Source: Saprospiraceae bacterium (GTDB lineage: Bacteria; Bacteroidota; Bacteroidia; Chitinophagales; Saprospiraceae). Taken from it: a stretch of DNA of 64,000 nucleotides. Under the pieces are notes generated by a model, which was not told the DNA's origin, did not search any database, and saw only the letters and a list, made by a program, of their open reading frames with translations. The stretch lies in the NCBI GenBank assembly GCA_016716335.1, contig JADJWN010000003.1, forward strand, positions 186,001 through 250,000, written 5' to 3'. Positions 57,201 to 64,000 of the stretch are shown one piece after another. The translations under genes were made by a program, and so were the position numbers. Position 1 is the stretch's first letter. Each line of letters starts with the position of its first letter.

Positions 57201-59030
57201 CCATGTATATGTAATGGTACCACTGCAATTACTTATGTTATCCACTCTCGTTGGTATCACCGTGCCGCTGATAAGACAATTGCCTGATGAGCCGTTGGTA
57301 TAATTCAATGGAGGTAATACGCCCGGTCCTGGTATATCCTGGCAGGCTACGTTCATACTGGCGGGTGGATCTACAAAAGTAGCTTCAGCCGGAGGTTGTA
57401 CCGTGAGCACCTGGGTATGACTGATGGTACGGCCGCATATATCCGTGGTTTGCCATGTGTAGGTGATGGTTCCTGCACAGTTGGTAATATTATCCTGTCT
57501 GCTGGGAATTATAGACCCCGTGATCGCACAGTCTCCTGTCAGCCCGTTGGTATAAGCCAAAGGTGGGAGTGTACCGGGTGGTGGAATTTGTTCGCAGGTG
57601 ATTGTCATATTCGGCGGTCCGTCAAAAGTGGCTACCGGAACAGGCTGGACAGTGATGGTTTGGGTGTGGGTGGCTGTATTACCACACCCGTCTGTTACCG
57701 TCCAGGTTCTGGTGATGGTTCCACCCTGACAGTTATCGGTGATGTTTCCACTTTGGGTACCCATCACTGTTCCACCGGGAAAACAATTATCCGTCCACGC
57801 CAGATCCTGCATCGCTGGGATATTAAGATAGCAATTTACCGTCACATTGGGTGGCGGGTTGGTAAACATGGGCGGCTGGTTGTCCTGAAAATTGAGCTGT
57901 AAGGTAGTGGTAGCGCAGCAATTGGCGGGATTTGAGCAGGCATAAGAGGAAATATTATTTCCCACCACAGGTGCAGGCAAGGCTCCGGGTTGAAAATTAA
58001 AACTGTGTAAGGTGAAAACTCCACACTGCGGATGTGTAAAAGAACCCATGGTGCCCTGATCTACCTGTACTATAGTACCGGCTGAATTGGTCACCACAAG
58101 ATATTGGGTAAAACTTGTCGTATGCCCGCTGACTGAGTAATTGATAGTACCACCGGGACAGGTGGGATTGGGGTTGGCTTGCAATGTCCCTGCATTGGGA
58201 GCAAAGGCATTTACGGTGATGCACCTTGGCTCAGGAGGGCTGCCGGGGTTAATACAATCGTTGCCCACATCCAAACAAATGGAGTATTGTCCCGGTGTAG
58301 GAAATGTATAAGTAAAAGGATTACTGTTCAATAAAGTGCCATTGGGATTATTATTGACTGTCCAATAATAATAAGTGGCTCCTGTGGGTAATTGTCCTGT
58401 ATAATTGTAGGGTATGCCAACACACACCGTGGTAGGCCCCGCCGGGTCTGCCGGTATCAGACCTATCGTCTGCGGACATGGCGGTGATGTGATCTGAATG
58501 TTTACAGTACAGGCAGAACCTCCGCAGCCATCCACCAAAAGGTAGTAGGTGGCTCCTACGGTGAGGCCGGTCATATTCAGGATTCTTTGTCCGTTGGTCA
58601 CCCCACATCCATAGCAGGGTGGAGGCACGCAACTCCAGTCAGTAGCACAACCTCCGGGTACTACAGAGCCGGGAAGGTTATTGCAATTGGCATAGACTGC
58701 AGCCTGAAGTCCTCTCGAGGTGCCTGAACCCGAACAGTTGGTGTAGGTAATCTGAAGTGTAAGATTGCTGCACCATGCGGGGAATGCATACCATGTAGGA
58801 TTCTGGGAGGAAGTATTGGTTACTCCCGGACACATAGGTGTGGGTCCATCAGCCGGATGCTGATAGGTGGACATCTGGTAAGTGACACCGTTCAATTGCT
58901 GAATATCGCATAATACAGTGGCTGTACCACATTGACAGGAGGGTAATCCCGGACCTGTACATCCCCCTAATTGTGCCCAAGAATTAATTATGTAGCTTAT
59001 CACAAAAAGGCAGGTGAGTATTATTCTCAT
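54198..59030 (-). CDS. Giant T9SS adhesin, N-terminal part with 13 tandem HYR-like repeats
   Basis: The first half of the giant gene. ATG 59030 gives a clear signal peptide (MRIILTCLFVISYIINSWAQ); the longer TTG start at 59078 adds an unlikely 16 residues. Residues 21-230 are a Cys-rich head (CQCGTATVLCDI, SCVPPPCYGCG) ending in a PKD-like domain (IPYNYTGQLPTGATYYYWTVN). Residues of about 381-1460 are 13 repeats of about 83 residues, each with the pattern NPP-x-x-x-T-I-x-C, PPLNYxNGxxGxC, PTRxDNIxNCxGTITYxW and DxCxRTxxHxQ-I/V-LTV. Each repeat holds four Cys, which could form two disulfides. After the array come Ig-like domains (LICQGQSYNL, LVCNDGNPINLWSFLSG). The frame ends nine codons after the break near 54215. 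It is probably a fibrous surface adhesin. Confidence 0.87.
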   Translation of the reverse strand: MRIILTCLFVISYIINSWAQLGGCTGPGLPSCQCGTATVLCDIQQLNGVTYQMSTYQHPADGPTPMCPGVTNTSSQNPTWYAFPAWCSNLTLQITYTNCSGSGTSRGLQAAVYANCNNLPGSVVPGGCATDWSCVPPPCYGCGVTNGQRILNMTGLTVGATYYLLVDGCGGSACTVNIQITSPPCPQTIGLIPADPAGPTTVCVGIPYNYTGQLPTGATYYYWTVNNNPNGTLLNSNPFTYTFPTPGQYSICLDVGNDCINPGSPPEPRCITVNAFAPNAGTLQANPNPTCPGGTINYSVSGHTTSFTQYLVVTNSAGTIVQVDQGTMGSFTHPQCGVFTLHSFNFQPGALPAPVVGNNISSYACSNPANCCATTTLQLNFQDNQPPMFTNPPPNVTVNCYLNIPAMQDLAWTDNCFPGGTVMGTQSGNITDNCQGGTITRTWTVTDGCGNTATHTQTITVQPVPVATFDGPPNMTITCEQIPPPGTLPPLAYTNGLTGDCAITGSIIPSRQDNITNCAGTITYTWQTTDICGRTISHTQVLTVQPPAEATFVDPPASMNVACQDIPGPGVLPPLNYTNGSSGNCLISGTVIPTRVDNISNCSGTITYTWTFTDICGRTTTHQQILNIQPPAVANFNNPPPSATINCVDIPAPGVLPPLSYDNGVAGSCNISGTIVPTRQDNIVNCQGTITYTWQTVDFCNRTIFHQQILTVLPPPLATFTNPPASATINCPDIPPPGTLPPLSYTNGSSGNCLISGSVVPTRQDNIVNCQGTITYTWQFTDPCNRQVTHTQVLTVLPPPTATIQNPPASATINCPDIPPAGFLPPLNYDNGLTGSCGISGTLVPTRTDNITNCQGTITFVWQTTDQCNRTISHTQVLTVQPPPTATIQNPPANATINCPDIPPPGTLPPLNYDNGLTGSCGISGTLIPTRTDNITNCQGTITYVWQTTDQCNRTISHTQVLTVLPPPVATIQNPPASATITCAQIPPPGELPPLNYSNGQTGSCGINGTIIPTRTDNISNCQGTITFQWQTTDQCNRSISHTQVLTLQPPPEANFVNPPQSQTVPCDQAPAPGELPPLNYTNNQTGSCLISGTAIPTRQDNIVNCAGTITFTWTATDPCGRTLTHIQIITVQPPPTATFVNPPVYTAPISCAEAESFQAPDVNYSNNNAACPINGTLPPVVTKNYNSCGGTIQISWTGNDACGRPLSYNQIITVQKAPPPVFTGNLPADITVGCQDISSFITQLTYSNSGAGLCQISGSLNTQVNQNINVCGGTAVLTWNYSDACNNTLTHTQTITVQPAPQASFVNPPPASITLSCDQVPAAPPSLSYTNGLTGLCAISGVANGIQTGSYNSCGGTIQYTWQFTDACGRSIVHNQTITVSPAANPAFLQSPPDITLPCGVTSYNPPVLNYSNGLGGNCAINGSATATFVNFGTYRVYTWTYTNPCNGFTITEDQFVYLSQTPNISLNPTSTLICQGQSYNLNQVIVTDANGGPINLTYHSGTPAGPSNILPSSLVSPAVTTTYYILATNNFGCTDQRAFTVNVTPNVNSGNPVDKLVCNDGNPINLWSFLSGNYDTNGFWTDVNGLGVNLNNPASVFFIGFPPGQLSV
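54650..57890 (-). repeat. Array of 13 tandem coding repeats of about 249 bp
   Basis: Coding repeats within the giant adhesin gene. Units five to seven (about 55870-56640) are the most alike in protein and DNA sequence; the outer units are more diverged. Similarity of the central units suggests recent duplication or gene conversion, and it makes the array prone to recombination and to collapse in short-read assembly. Confidence 0.9.
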
Positions 59031-59613
59031 TGAAGGTGCTTTTTGAAAGATTTGGGACCGAAAAACTGAAACATTCAAGTATGAAATGTAAAAATCTTCG
59101 CTAAATTAACAAATGTTAACAGCAAGGACAAATTAAGGACATGTTTTCTTAAAAAAAGTTTAATTTCTGACATTAAATCGGCGGTGTATCCTGCTTTTTC
59201 ATTTCTTCGACACATATCCCAATTTTGATTATCACGCATTTTTATTTTTCAGATGAGAGGGTAGATTTGCTAAAACCCGAATTATGGATCAGAACTTCGT
59301 GATGAGAGTTGAAATGTCAGTAAACTAAGCACTGCAGTGAAGAATTGTTGGCAAAGCACAAAGCTAAGTGAATGAAAAAAAAGTGAGTACAGCCATTTAT
59401 TTTGCAGCCATTTCAGTCCGAATTGGATTTAACAGATGATTGTTCTGTTTTAACATTCCAATGTATTATTTTTCATATAATAAAATGCGTTGATTTTCAG
59501 ACCCTGATTTTAAAGCCGGGTTCAAAAATAATAATTTCCAACCAGCAAATCTGCTTTCTGGCCACATCACTCTTCTCAGTGTATTATTTTTGCATTAATT
59601 AATCATCTGCCGT
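59031..59613. other. Gene-free divergent spacer
   Basis: AT-rich spacer between the giant adhesin gene and the M20 peptidase gene. It holds the peptidase -7 box at 59585-59592. No RNA gene, repeat or supported ORF was recognised, and no TAnnTTTG box could be assigned to the adhesin gene. Confidence 0.5.
59585..59592 (+). promoter_or_regulatory. -7 element of the M20 peptidase gene
   Basis: TATTTTTG matches TAnnTTTG, 21 bases before ATG 59614. Confidence 0.5.
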
Positions 59614-61080
59614 ATGAAAATCTTTTTCAGAATCCTCTTGAGCCTGATATTTGTGCTCTCTTTGGTATTGATTATCAATACTTTGAAAAAGACCTCAAAA
59701 CAATTTACTAATTCGCACCACTCTGAAACACCGGCCATCAATGATACCGTGTACCGCAATCTGGCCAAAGCCCTTACTTTCAGGACTGTTTCCTATGCTG
59801 ACCCTGCATTGTTAGATAGTGTCCAGTTTTATGCATTCATTGAATTTGTCAGAAATACCTATCCTGAGGTACATAAAAATCTGAGTCTTGAAATGATCAA
59901 TGAGTTCGCATTACTCTACAAATGGGAGGGAACGGATAGCAGCTTAAAACCAGCACTGCTGATGGGGCATTACGATGTAGTACCGGTCATACAGGGTACC
60001 GAGCAATACTGGGAAAATCCTCCTTTTAGCGGTAATGTTAAGGATGATTTTATTTATGGCAGGGGAGCTATGGATGACAAAACCACGGTCATAGCTATTC
60101 TGGAAGCCCTGGAATATCTTGTCGCCAAAGGGTACAAGCCCCGCAGAAGTTATTACATCGCTTTTGGCCATGATGAAGAGGTGCTGGGCAGGTATGGTGC
60201 TGCTTCCATTGCAAAGAAATTGCAGGAGCGAGAGATTAGTCTGGAATTTGTGGTAGATGAAGGAGGGATTATTAAGACAGACGGTATGGCTGGTCTAAGT
60301 AAAGCTGTAGCGCTGGTTGGAGTGGCAGAAAAAGGCTATGTCACCCTTCAGCTTACAGCTACAGGAGAGGGTGGACATTCCTCCATGCCTCCACCACAGA
60401 CCAGTATCGGTATGCTGGCAGAAGCCATAGACAGATTGCAGAAAAGACCCTTTAAGGCAGGTCTGGGAGGTGCTACGGGCTACATGCTGGATTATATTGC
60501 TCCTGAAATGCCATTTATGAAAAGGCTGGCTATGTCCAATACCTGGATTACGGGTGGAATTCTCCAATCCTCTTTTGCTCAATCCAATTCGGGCAATGCC
60601 ATGATTCGCACCACTATCGCCCCTACCATTCTGGATGCCGGCATTAAAGAAAATGTATTGCCTGTCGATGCAATCGCAAAAATCAATTTCAGGATATTGC
60701 CGGGCAACAGTGTGGAGGAGGTCATTGCACATGTCAGAAAAGCCATCAATAATGATAAGATTAACATTGAAATCGTAGGCAACAGCGGAACAGAACCTTC
60801 TATGGTATCGGATACGGCTTCGGTGGGTTTCAGATTATTGCACCGCACAATTAAAGAACTGTTTCCTGAAGTACTTGTGGCACCTTATCTGGTAGTAGGC
60901 GCTACGGATTCAAGGTATTTTACTGGGTTGACATCCAGTATATACAGATTTATGCCTATCCGTTTGTCTGATGAAGATTTGAAAAGAGTACATGGCACCA
61001 ACGAGCGGATACATAAAAATGATTTCATCAACGTAGTCGCATTTTATGCTGAATTGATTTTGAATGATGATGGAAAATGA
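59614..61080 (+). CDS. M20 family carboxypeptidase, PM20D1/CPS1-like
   Basis: A 488-residue metallopeptidase with one N-terminal membrane segment or uncleaved signal (IFFRILLSLIFVLSLVLIIN), so it faces the periplasm. Two-zinc site: LLMGHYDVVPV (His, Asp), YGRGAMDDKTTVI (Asp), FGHDEEVLGRYGA (Glu pair), VVDEGG (Asp/Glu) and a late VHGTNERIHKNDF (His). A dimerisation insert (ATGEGGHSSMPPPQTSIGMLAEAI by position) is present. Length and motifs match the carboxypeptidase S / PM20D1 group, which cleave or form N-acyl amino acids and dipeptides. No linked operon partner. Confidence 0.92.
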   Translation: MKIFFRILLSLIFVLSLVLIINTLKKTSKQFTNSHHSETPAINDTVYRNLAKALTFRTVSYADPALLDSVQFYAFIEFVRNTYPEVHKNLSLEMINEFALLYKWEGTDSSLKPALLMGHYDVVPVIQGTEQYWENPPFSGNVKDDFIYGRGAMDDKTTVIAILEALEYLVAKGYKPRRSYYIAFGHDEEVLGRYGAASIAKKLQEREISLEFVVDEGGIIKTDGMAGLSKAVALVGVAEKGYVTLQLTATGEGGHSSMPPPQTSIGMLAEAIDRLQKRPFKAGLGGATGYMLDYIAPEMPFMKRLAMSNTWITGGILQSSFAQSNSGNAMIRTTIAPTILDAGIKENVLPVDAIAKINFRILPGNSVEEVIAHVRKAINNDKINIEIVGNSGTEPSMVSDTASVGFRLLHRTIKELFPEVLVAPYLVVGATDSRYFTGLTSSIYRFMPIRLSDEDLKRVHGTNERIHKNDFINVVAFYAELILNDDGK

Positions 61081-61121
61081 AAAATTCAGAATTTTTTTGA
61101 GTTTATAAAACTTTGATACAA

Positions 61122-61859
61122 TCATTTTTTGATTTGTGCCAATCGTCTGATTACCTCTGATGCCATCATCAATCCGAAAAGTGCCGGCATATATGAGATG
61201 GTCCCATAGTAGGACTTTTTGTATTTTGTACCATCCGTGAGCTGTAATGCCGATTTGGGTTGGATTTCTTCCGAAAAAACAGCGATCACTCCGGTGCGTA
61301 TCCCTTCTTTTTTCAATCTTTTACGTACAGTCTGGGCAAACTTGCACTCTTTGGTCTTGGAGATGTCGGCTATCTTCATTTTAGTGGGGTCTGTTTTGCC
61401 ACCGGCGCCCATAGAGCTGATTATTTTTATTCTTGCAGCTCTGGCTTGACGTATGAGACTAAGTTTTGGCGAAATACTGTCAATGCAATCCAGAACAAAA
61501 TCAAAGTTGCGTTCCGCCAGAAGCTGTTCCATATCCCCGGGGTTGAGAAATTGCTCAAAAGTGCGGATCTGCAAATCGGGATTAATGTCAAGAAATCTTT
61601 GTTTGAGCAGAGCAGCTTTGGATTGTCCTTTGGTGCTATCCAAGGCCTGTAGCTGTCGGTTTTTATTGGTCGGATCTACCACATCACCGTCTATAATAGT
61701 GATATGACCAATGCCTGCTCTGACCAGAAACTCTCCGGCATAGCTGCCCACACCACCGAGACCCACCAGTAAAATATTGGAACCGGACAGCCTTTGAATA
61801 GCTTCTGGTCCAATCAACAGTTCTGTTCTTTCCAGCCAGGCAGGGATGCTTGTTTCCAT
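61122..61859 (-). CDS. tcdA: tRNA threonylcarbamoyladenosine dehydratase
   Basis: A 245-residue ThiF/E1-like enzyme that uses ATP to cyclise t6A37 of tRNA into ct6A. The nucleotide motif LLVGLGGVGSYAGEFLVRAG (about 31-50), the Asp-rich IIDGDVVDPTNKNRQ, and the catalytic-region FVLDCIDSISPKLSLI and SSMGAGGKTDP are complete. The C-terminal ISYMPALFGLMMASEVIR fits TcdA. The start overlaps the end of the TatD-family gene by 46 bases, an unusually long overlap that indicates coupled translation. Confidence 0.94.
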   Translation of the reverse strand: METSIPAWLERTELLIGPEAIQRLSGSNILLVGLGGVGSYAGEFLVRAGIGHITIIDGDVVDPTNKNRQLQALDSTKGQSKAALLKQRFLDINPDLQIRTFEQFLNPGDMEQLLAERNFDFVLDCIDSISPKLSLIRQARAARIKIISSMGAGGKTDPTKMKIADISKTKECKFAQTVRKRLKKEGIRTGVIAVFSEEIQPKSALQLTDGTKYKKSYYGTISYMPALFGLMMASEVIRRLAQIKK

Positions 61860-62503
61860 TTGAAAAATACTTGAAAATTATTGAAAATATCGGCTTTTAA
61901 AGTTTCATGACTGACATTTCTGATTTGTGCTGCCAGCGAATACACTTCTTTAATATCCATATCCGGATCGCTGTCTGTCTCCAGAAAAATGCGGTCATCC
62001 GGACAGTACTTTACCATATCGGTAAAAGTTTGCGGCATTCCTGCAAAGGGTGAAAGGGATAAATAAAAACCGGCATCTATCAGTTGTGCTGCCAGTGTTC
62101 TGTTCCTTCTGAATCCATGGATTACCCAATCTGTTTTACCATAGGTCTTTCTCAATCTCAGGATACGGTCAAACGCTCTGACACAATGTATGATCACAGG
62201 AGCACCCAGACTGTTGGCTAAGTGCAGTTGCAGGATAAAGGCCTTTTCCTGGATTTCAGGATCCGGGCCTTTAAGGCTGTCCAATCCACATTCACCCACA
62301 CCCAGACAATGAGTATCTTCTATTAGATTTTTTTCTAAAACAGCTAATGATTCACTATCAATATTCCCATCCACCCACCAGGGATGATAGCCGGCAGTGT
62401 ACAAGCCTATTGCACTGTGACGTCCGGGATGTACGGATATGATTTCTATCACATCTCTTTCATCCTGATGTCTTTGCCTGTGTGTGTGAAAATCGATATA
62501 CAT
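61814..62503 (-). CDS. TatD-family metal-dependent hydrolase
   Basis: A 229-residue amidohydrolase-fold enzyme, of the family that includes 3'-5' exonucleases and D-aminoacyl-tRNA deacylase-like proteins. Metal ligands: YIDFHTHRQ, GVGECGLDSL (Glu), IIHCVRAFD (His), WVIHGFRRN (His) and LETDSDPDMD (Asp). It is a little shorter than typical TatD (about 255-265 residues). ATG 62503 is preferred because a -7 box covers the longer start at 62527. The 3' end overlaps tcdA by 46 bases; the combination with a tRNA-modifying enzyme suggests, but does not show, a tRNA-related role. Confidence 0.88.
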   Translation of the reverse strand: MYIDFHTHRQRHQDERDVIEIISVHPGRHSAIGLYTAGYHPWWVDGNIDSESLAVLEKNLIEDTHCLGVGECGLDSLKGPDPEIQEKAFILQLHLANSLGAPVIIHCVRAFDRILRLRKTYGKTDWVIHGFRRNRTLAAQLIDAGFYLSLSPFAGMPQTFTDMVKYCPDDRIFLETDSDPDMDIKEVYSLAAQIRNVSHETLKADIFNNFQVFFKWKQASLPGWKEQNC

Positions 62504-62524
62504 TTTACAGGGAGTGACAGTGCG

Positions 62525-62532
62525 CAAATTTA
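62525..62532 (-). promoter_or_regulatory. -7 element of the TatD-tcdA operon
   Basis: TAAATTTG on the minus strand, 21 bases before ATG 62503; it excludes the longer start. Confidence 0.5.
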
Positions 62533-62700
62533 TAGGATGACATTGGATATTGAGGATTGTATGATCAATATATTTGTATTTAACGCTGTGAATATTGATT
62601 TTTGCAGTTCATGATTTTACATCAAAGAGAGTTGCTGTGGTGTAATCTTCACTTTTCAATTTTAGATATCGGAATTCATTAAACAAAACGAATTTAAGCC

Positions 62701-63168
62701 ATGCGGATTTCTTTGTGGGCTGTGGGTAAAACGAATGAAAGCTATCTGAAAACCGGAATGGAAATCTATTTCAAACGCCTCAGGCATTATTGCGATTTAG
62801 AGTATGTGGAGTTTAAAGATGTGACGCTCACCTCCCGTAAAGATGAATTGATGAAGAAAGAAGGCAGGCAGTTTCTGGACAGAATAAAGCCTGAGGACTT
62901 TGTCATACTGCTGGATGAAAAAGGCACGAAATTCAACTCTTCCGGATTTGCTGACTTTGTACAGTCTTTGCAAAACCGGTCTGTAAAATCTGTCATTTTT
63001 ATCATAGGTGGAGCGTTCGGACATCATGAAACGCTGATGACAAGGGCGGATAAGTTGATCTCACTCTCGGATATGACATTTTCTCATCAGATGGTCAGAT
63101 TGATTTTTGCAGAACAGCTGTACAGAGCTTTCACAATTGTAAGAAATGAAAAATACCATAATGAATAA
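62701..63168 (+). CDS. rlmH: 23S rRNA pseudouridine(1915) N3-methyltransferase RlmH
   Basis: A 155-residue SPOUT methyltransferase that modifies pseudouridine 1915 in helix 69 of the large ribosomal subunit. It has the family start MRISLWAVGKTNESYL, the VILLDEKGTKFNSSGFA strand-loop, the knot motif FIIGGAFGHHETL and the end SDMTFSHQMVRLIFAEQLYRAF with conserved His-Gln-hydrophobic residues. Length is normal for RlmH. It is a single gene. Confidence 0.96.
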   Translation: MRISLWAVGKTNESYLKTGMEIYFKRLRHYCDLEYVEFKDVTLTSRKDELMKKEGRQFLDRIKPEDFVILLDEKGTKFNSSGFADFVQSLQNRSVKSVIFIIGGAFGHHETLMTRADKLISLSDMTFSHQMVRLIFAEQLYRAFTIVRNEKYHNE

Positions 63169-63340
63169 TGTCAGGTGATCATGTCAGGTGCTTGCCGGAT
63201 GGTTGCTGTTGTGTCAATTTTGGACATGCCCTTGGAATGTGGACGATTTATCGATTGAGGGGTAATCTTTATAGAAATTATTCCGGTACAGGCATGAATT
63301 TATTTAATATTGTGTCATCAATAACTGTAATAGTGAAATC

Positions 63341-64000
63341 ATGAAATGGATTTACCTTGGATGTGTACAGACATTGCTGATTATTCTGACTAATACATTG
63401 ACCTGTCAGTCGCAGGCTGTATGGACATTGGAGAGATGTATTCAGCATGCTCTGGAGAAAAATCTGCAGATCAAAAGCGGACAGATCAGTGTGGAGAATG
63501 CGGCTAATGATGCTTCACTCGCAGCACACAGCCGTTTTCCTACCCTAAATCTTTCCAACAATATCGGCTGGAATTTCGGTCGTACCATCGACCCTACACG
63601 AAATGAGTTTATTACTGAAACATTTTTCAATAATGGAATTTCCTTGGGGTCAAACTTTATCATATACAACGGCAACAGGATAAATAATACCATTCATCAG
63701 GCCAATATCAGCAAGCAGGCAGCACAGTTGGATATTGAGCAGACACAGCGGGATGTGATGCTCACCGTTGCTACTTTGTATCTTTCTGCACTTCTGGAGG
63801 CTGAAAATGTAAAAAACAGTGAAATACAGCTCGAGCAAACCCGGGATCAGCTGAGGCAGCTGGATAAATTGATAGAAGTCGGTAACAGGCCTGAAAATGA
63901 CAGGTTTGATTTTGAGTCCCAACTGGCTCTCAATGAACAGAATCTGGTTTTGGCCAGAAACAATTACAATATTGCCATTTTGAGATTGAAACAGCAACTG
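63341..64000 (+). CDS. TolC-family outer-membrane efflux protein, cut by the window edge
   Basis: The first 220 residues of a TolC-type channel, open at the right edge. A signal peptide (MKWIYLGCVQTLLIILTNTLTCQSQ) is followed by the family opening VWTLERCIQHALEKNLQIKSG, the helix with AANDASLAAHSRFPTLNLS and a beta strand (IGWNFGRTIDP, SLGSNFIIYNGN), then long coiled-coil helices (LDIEQTQRDVMLTVATLYL, LEQTRDQLRQLDKLIEVGN). Proteins of this family carry substrates from the periplasm to the outside, usually with a membrane-fusion protein and an inner-membrane pump expected downstream of the window. Confidence 0.93.
   Translation, partial: MKWIYLGCVQTLLIILTNTLTCQSQAVWTLERCIQHALEKNLQIKSGQISVENAANDASLAAHSRFPTLNLSNNIGWNFGRTIDPTRNEFITETFFNNGISLGSNFIIYNGNRINNTIHQANISKQAAQLDIEQTQRDVMLTVATLYLSALLEAENVKNSEIQLEQTRDQLRQLDKLIEVGNRPENDRFDFESQLALNEQNLVLARNNYNIAILRLKQQL

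Noticed and set aside
54650..57890. CRISPR-like or satellite repeat array
   Set aside because: The repeats are about 249 bp, in one open frame, and encode Cys-containing beta modules.
57396..57902. Open frame of 168 codons on the plus strand inside the giant adhesin
   Set aside because: It follows from the repetitive composition of the opposite coding strand and has no independent support.
59031..59613. Possible replication origin near the AT-rich spacer
   Set aside because: No DnaA-box cluster, and no dnaA or other origin-linked gene nearby.

Overview
The window looks like chromosomal DNA of a Bacteroidota bacterium, most likely a Saprospiraceae-type member of an environmental lineage. This rests on the gene content. 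There are secreted proteins with type A and type B C-terminal sorting domains of the type IX secretion system (T9SS), a PorE-like envelope protein, SprB repeats joined to a MopE-type motif, a fused SecDF and a TonB-dependent receptor. Many genes are preceded by the Bacteroidota -7 promoter element TAnnTTTG. The species assignment is inference. No prophage, integron, CRISPR array or intact insertion sequence was seen.

Layout. 1-2.8 kb: tRNA-Arg(CCT) facing a T9SS cargo with dockerin repeats, with one terminator hairpin between them. 3.3-4.7 kb: an unknown frameshifted gene. 4.9-5.15 kb: a gene-free stretch with strong nested inverted repeats behind a promoter-like box, a candidate structured RNA or small mobile element. 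5.2-10.4 kb (minus): metallophosphoesterase, TonB receptor, TerB-like protein, MtgA and a NUDIX protein. 10.4-12.2 kb (plus): pyrE and an M42 peptidase. 12.3-17.4 kb (minus): a T9SS-exported N-formylglutamate-amidohydrolase-like protein, a TPR protein and gyrA. 17.5-21.5 kb (plus): a large SprB-repeat surface protein. 21.5-26.8 kb (minus): a PorE-like protein and secDF. 27.1-28.1 kb (plus): an Xre/ParS-RES toxin-antitoxin pair. 28.1-33.2 kb (minus): trmD, pcm, fahA and an M14 carboxypeptidase. 33.3-35.2 kb (plus): pepT and a Lon-substrate-domain protein. 35.2-39.5 kb (minus): CtlX, fructose-bisphosphate aldolase, trxB, a DUF4442 protein and a cobalamin adenosyltransferase. 39.6-41.4 kb (plus): pyrophosphatase and a porin-like barrel. 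41.5-49.7 kb (minus): glycosyltransferase, ComEC, a CRTAC1/FG-GAP lipoprotein and a vanadium-haloperoxidase-like lipoprotein. 49.9-59.0 kb (minus): a giant repeat adhesin with a T9SS type B end. 59.6-64 kb: M20 peptidase, TcdA, TatD, RlmH and the start of a TolC-family protein.

Together the genes describe an aerobic or organotrophic gliding-type bacterium that invests in protein and peptide breakdown (M42, M14, M20, PepT), amino-acid catabolism (fumarylacetoacetase, CtlX) and very large T9SS-exported surface proteins.

A striking property is the number of broken frames. Seven positions can each be repaired by one base: near 3625, 8204, 9555, 20963, 33013, 53722 and 54215. The NUDIX protein and TrmD also appear to lack internal stretches, and the GyrA N-terminus is abnormal. 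Because TrmD and GyrA are core genes, assembly or read error is the simplest explanation, and products split across frames should be read as single genes.
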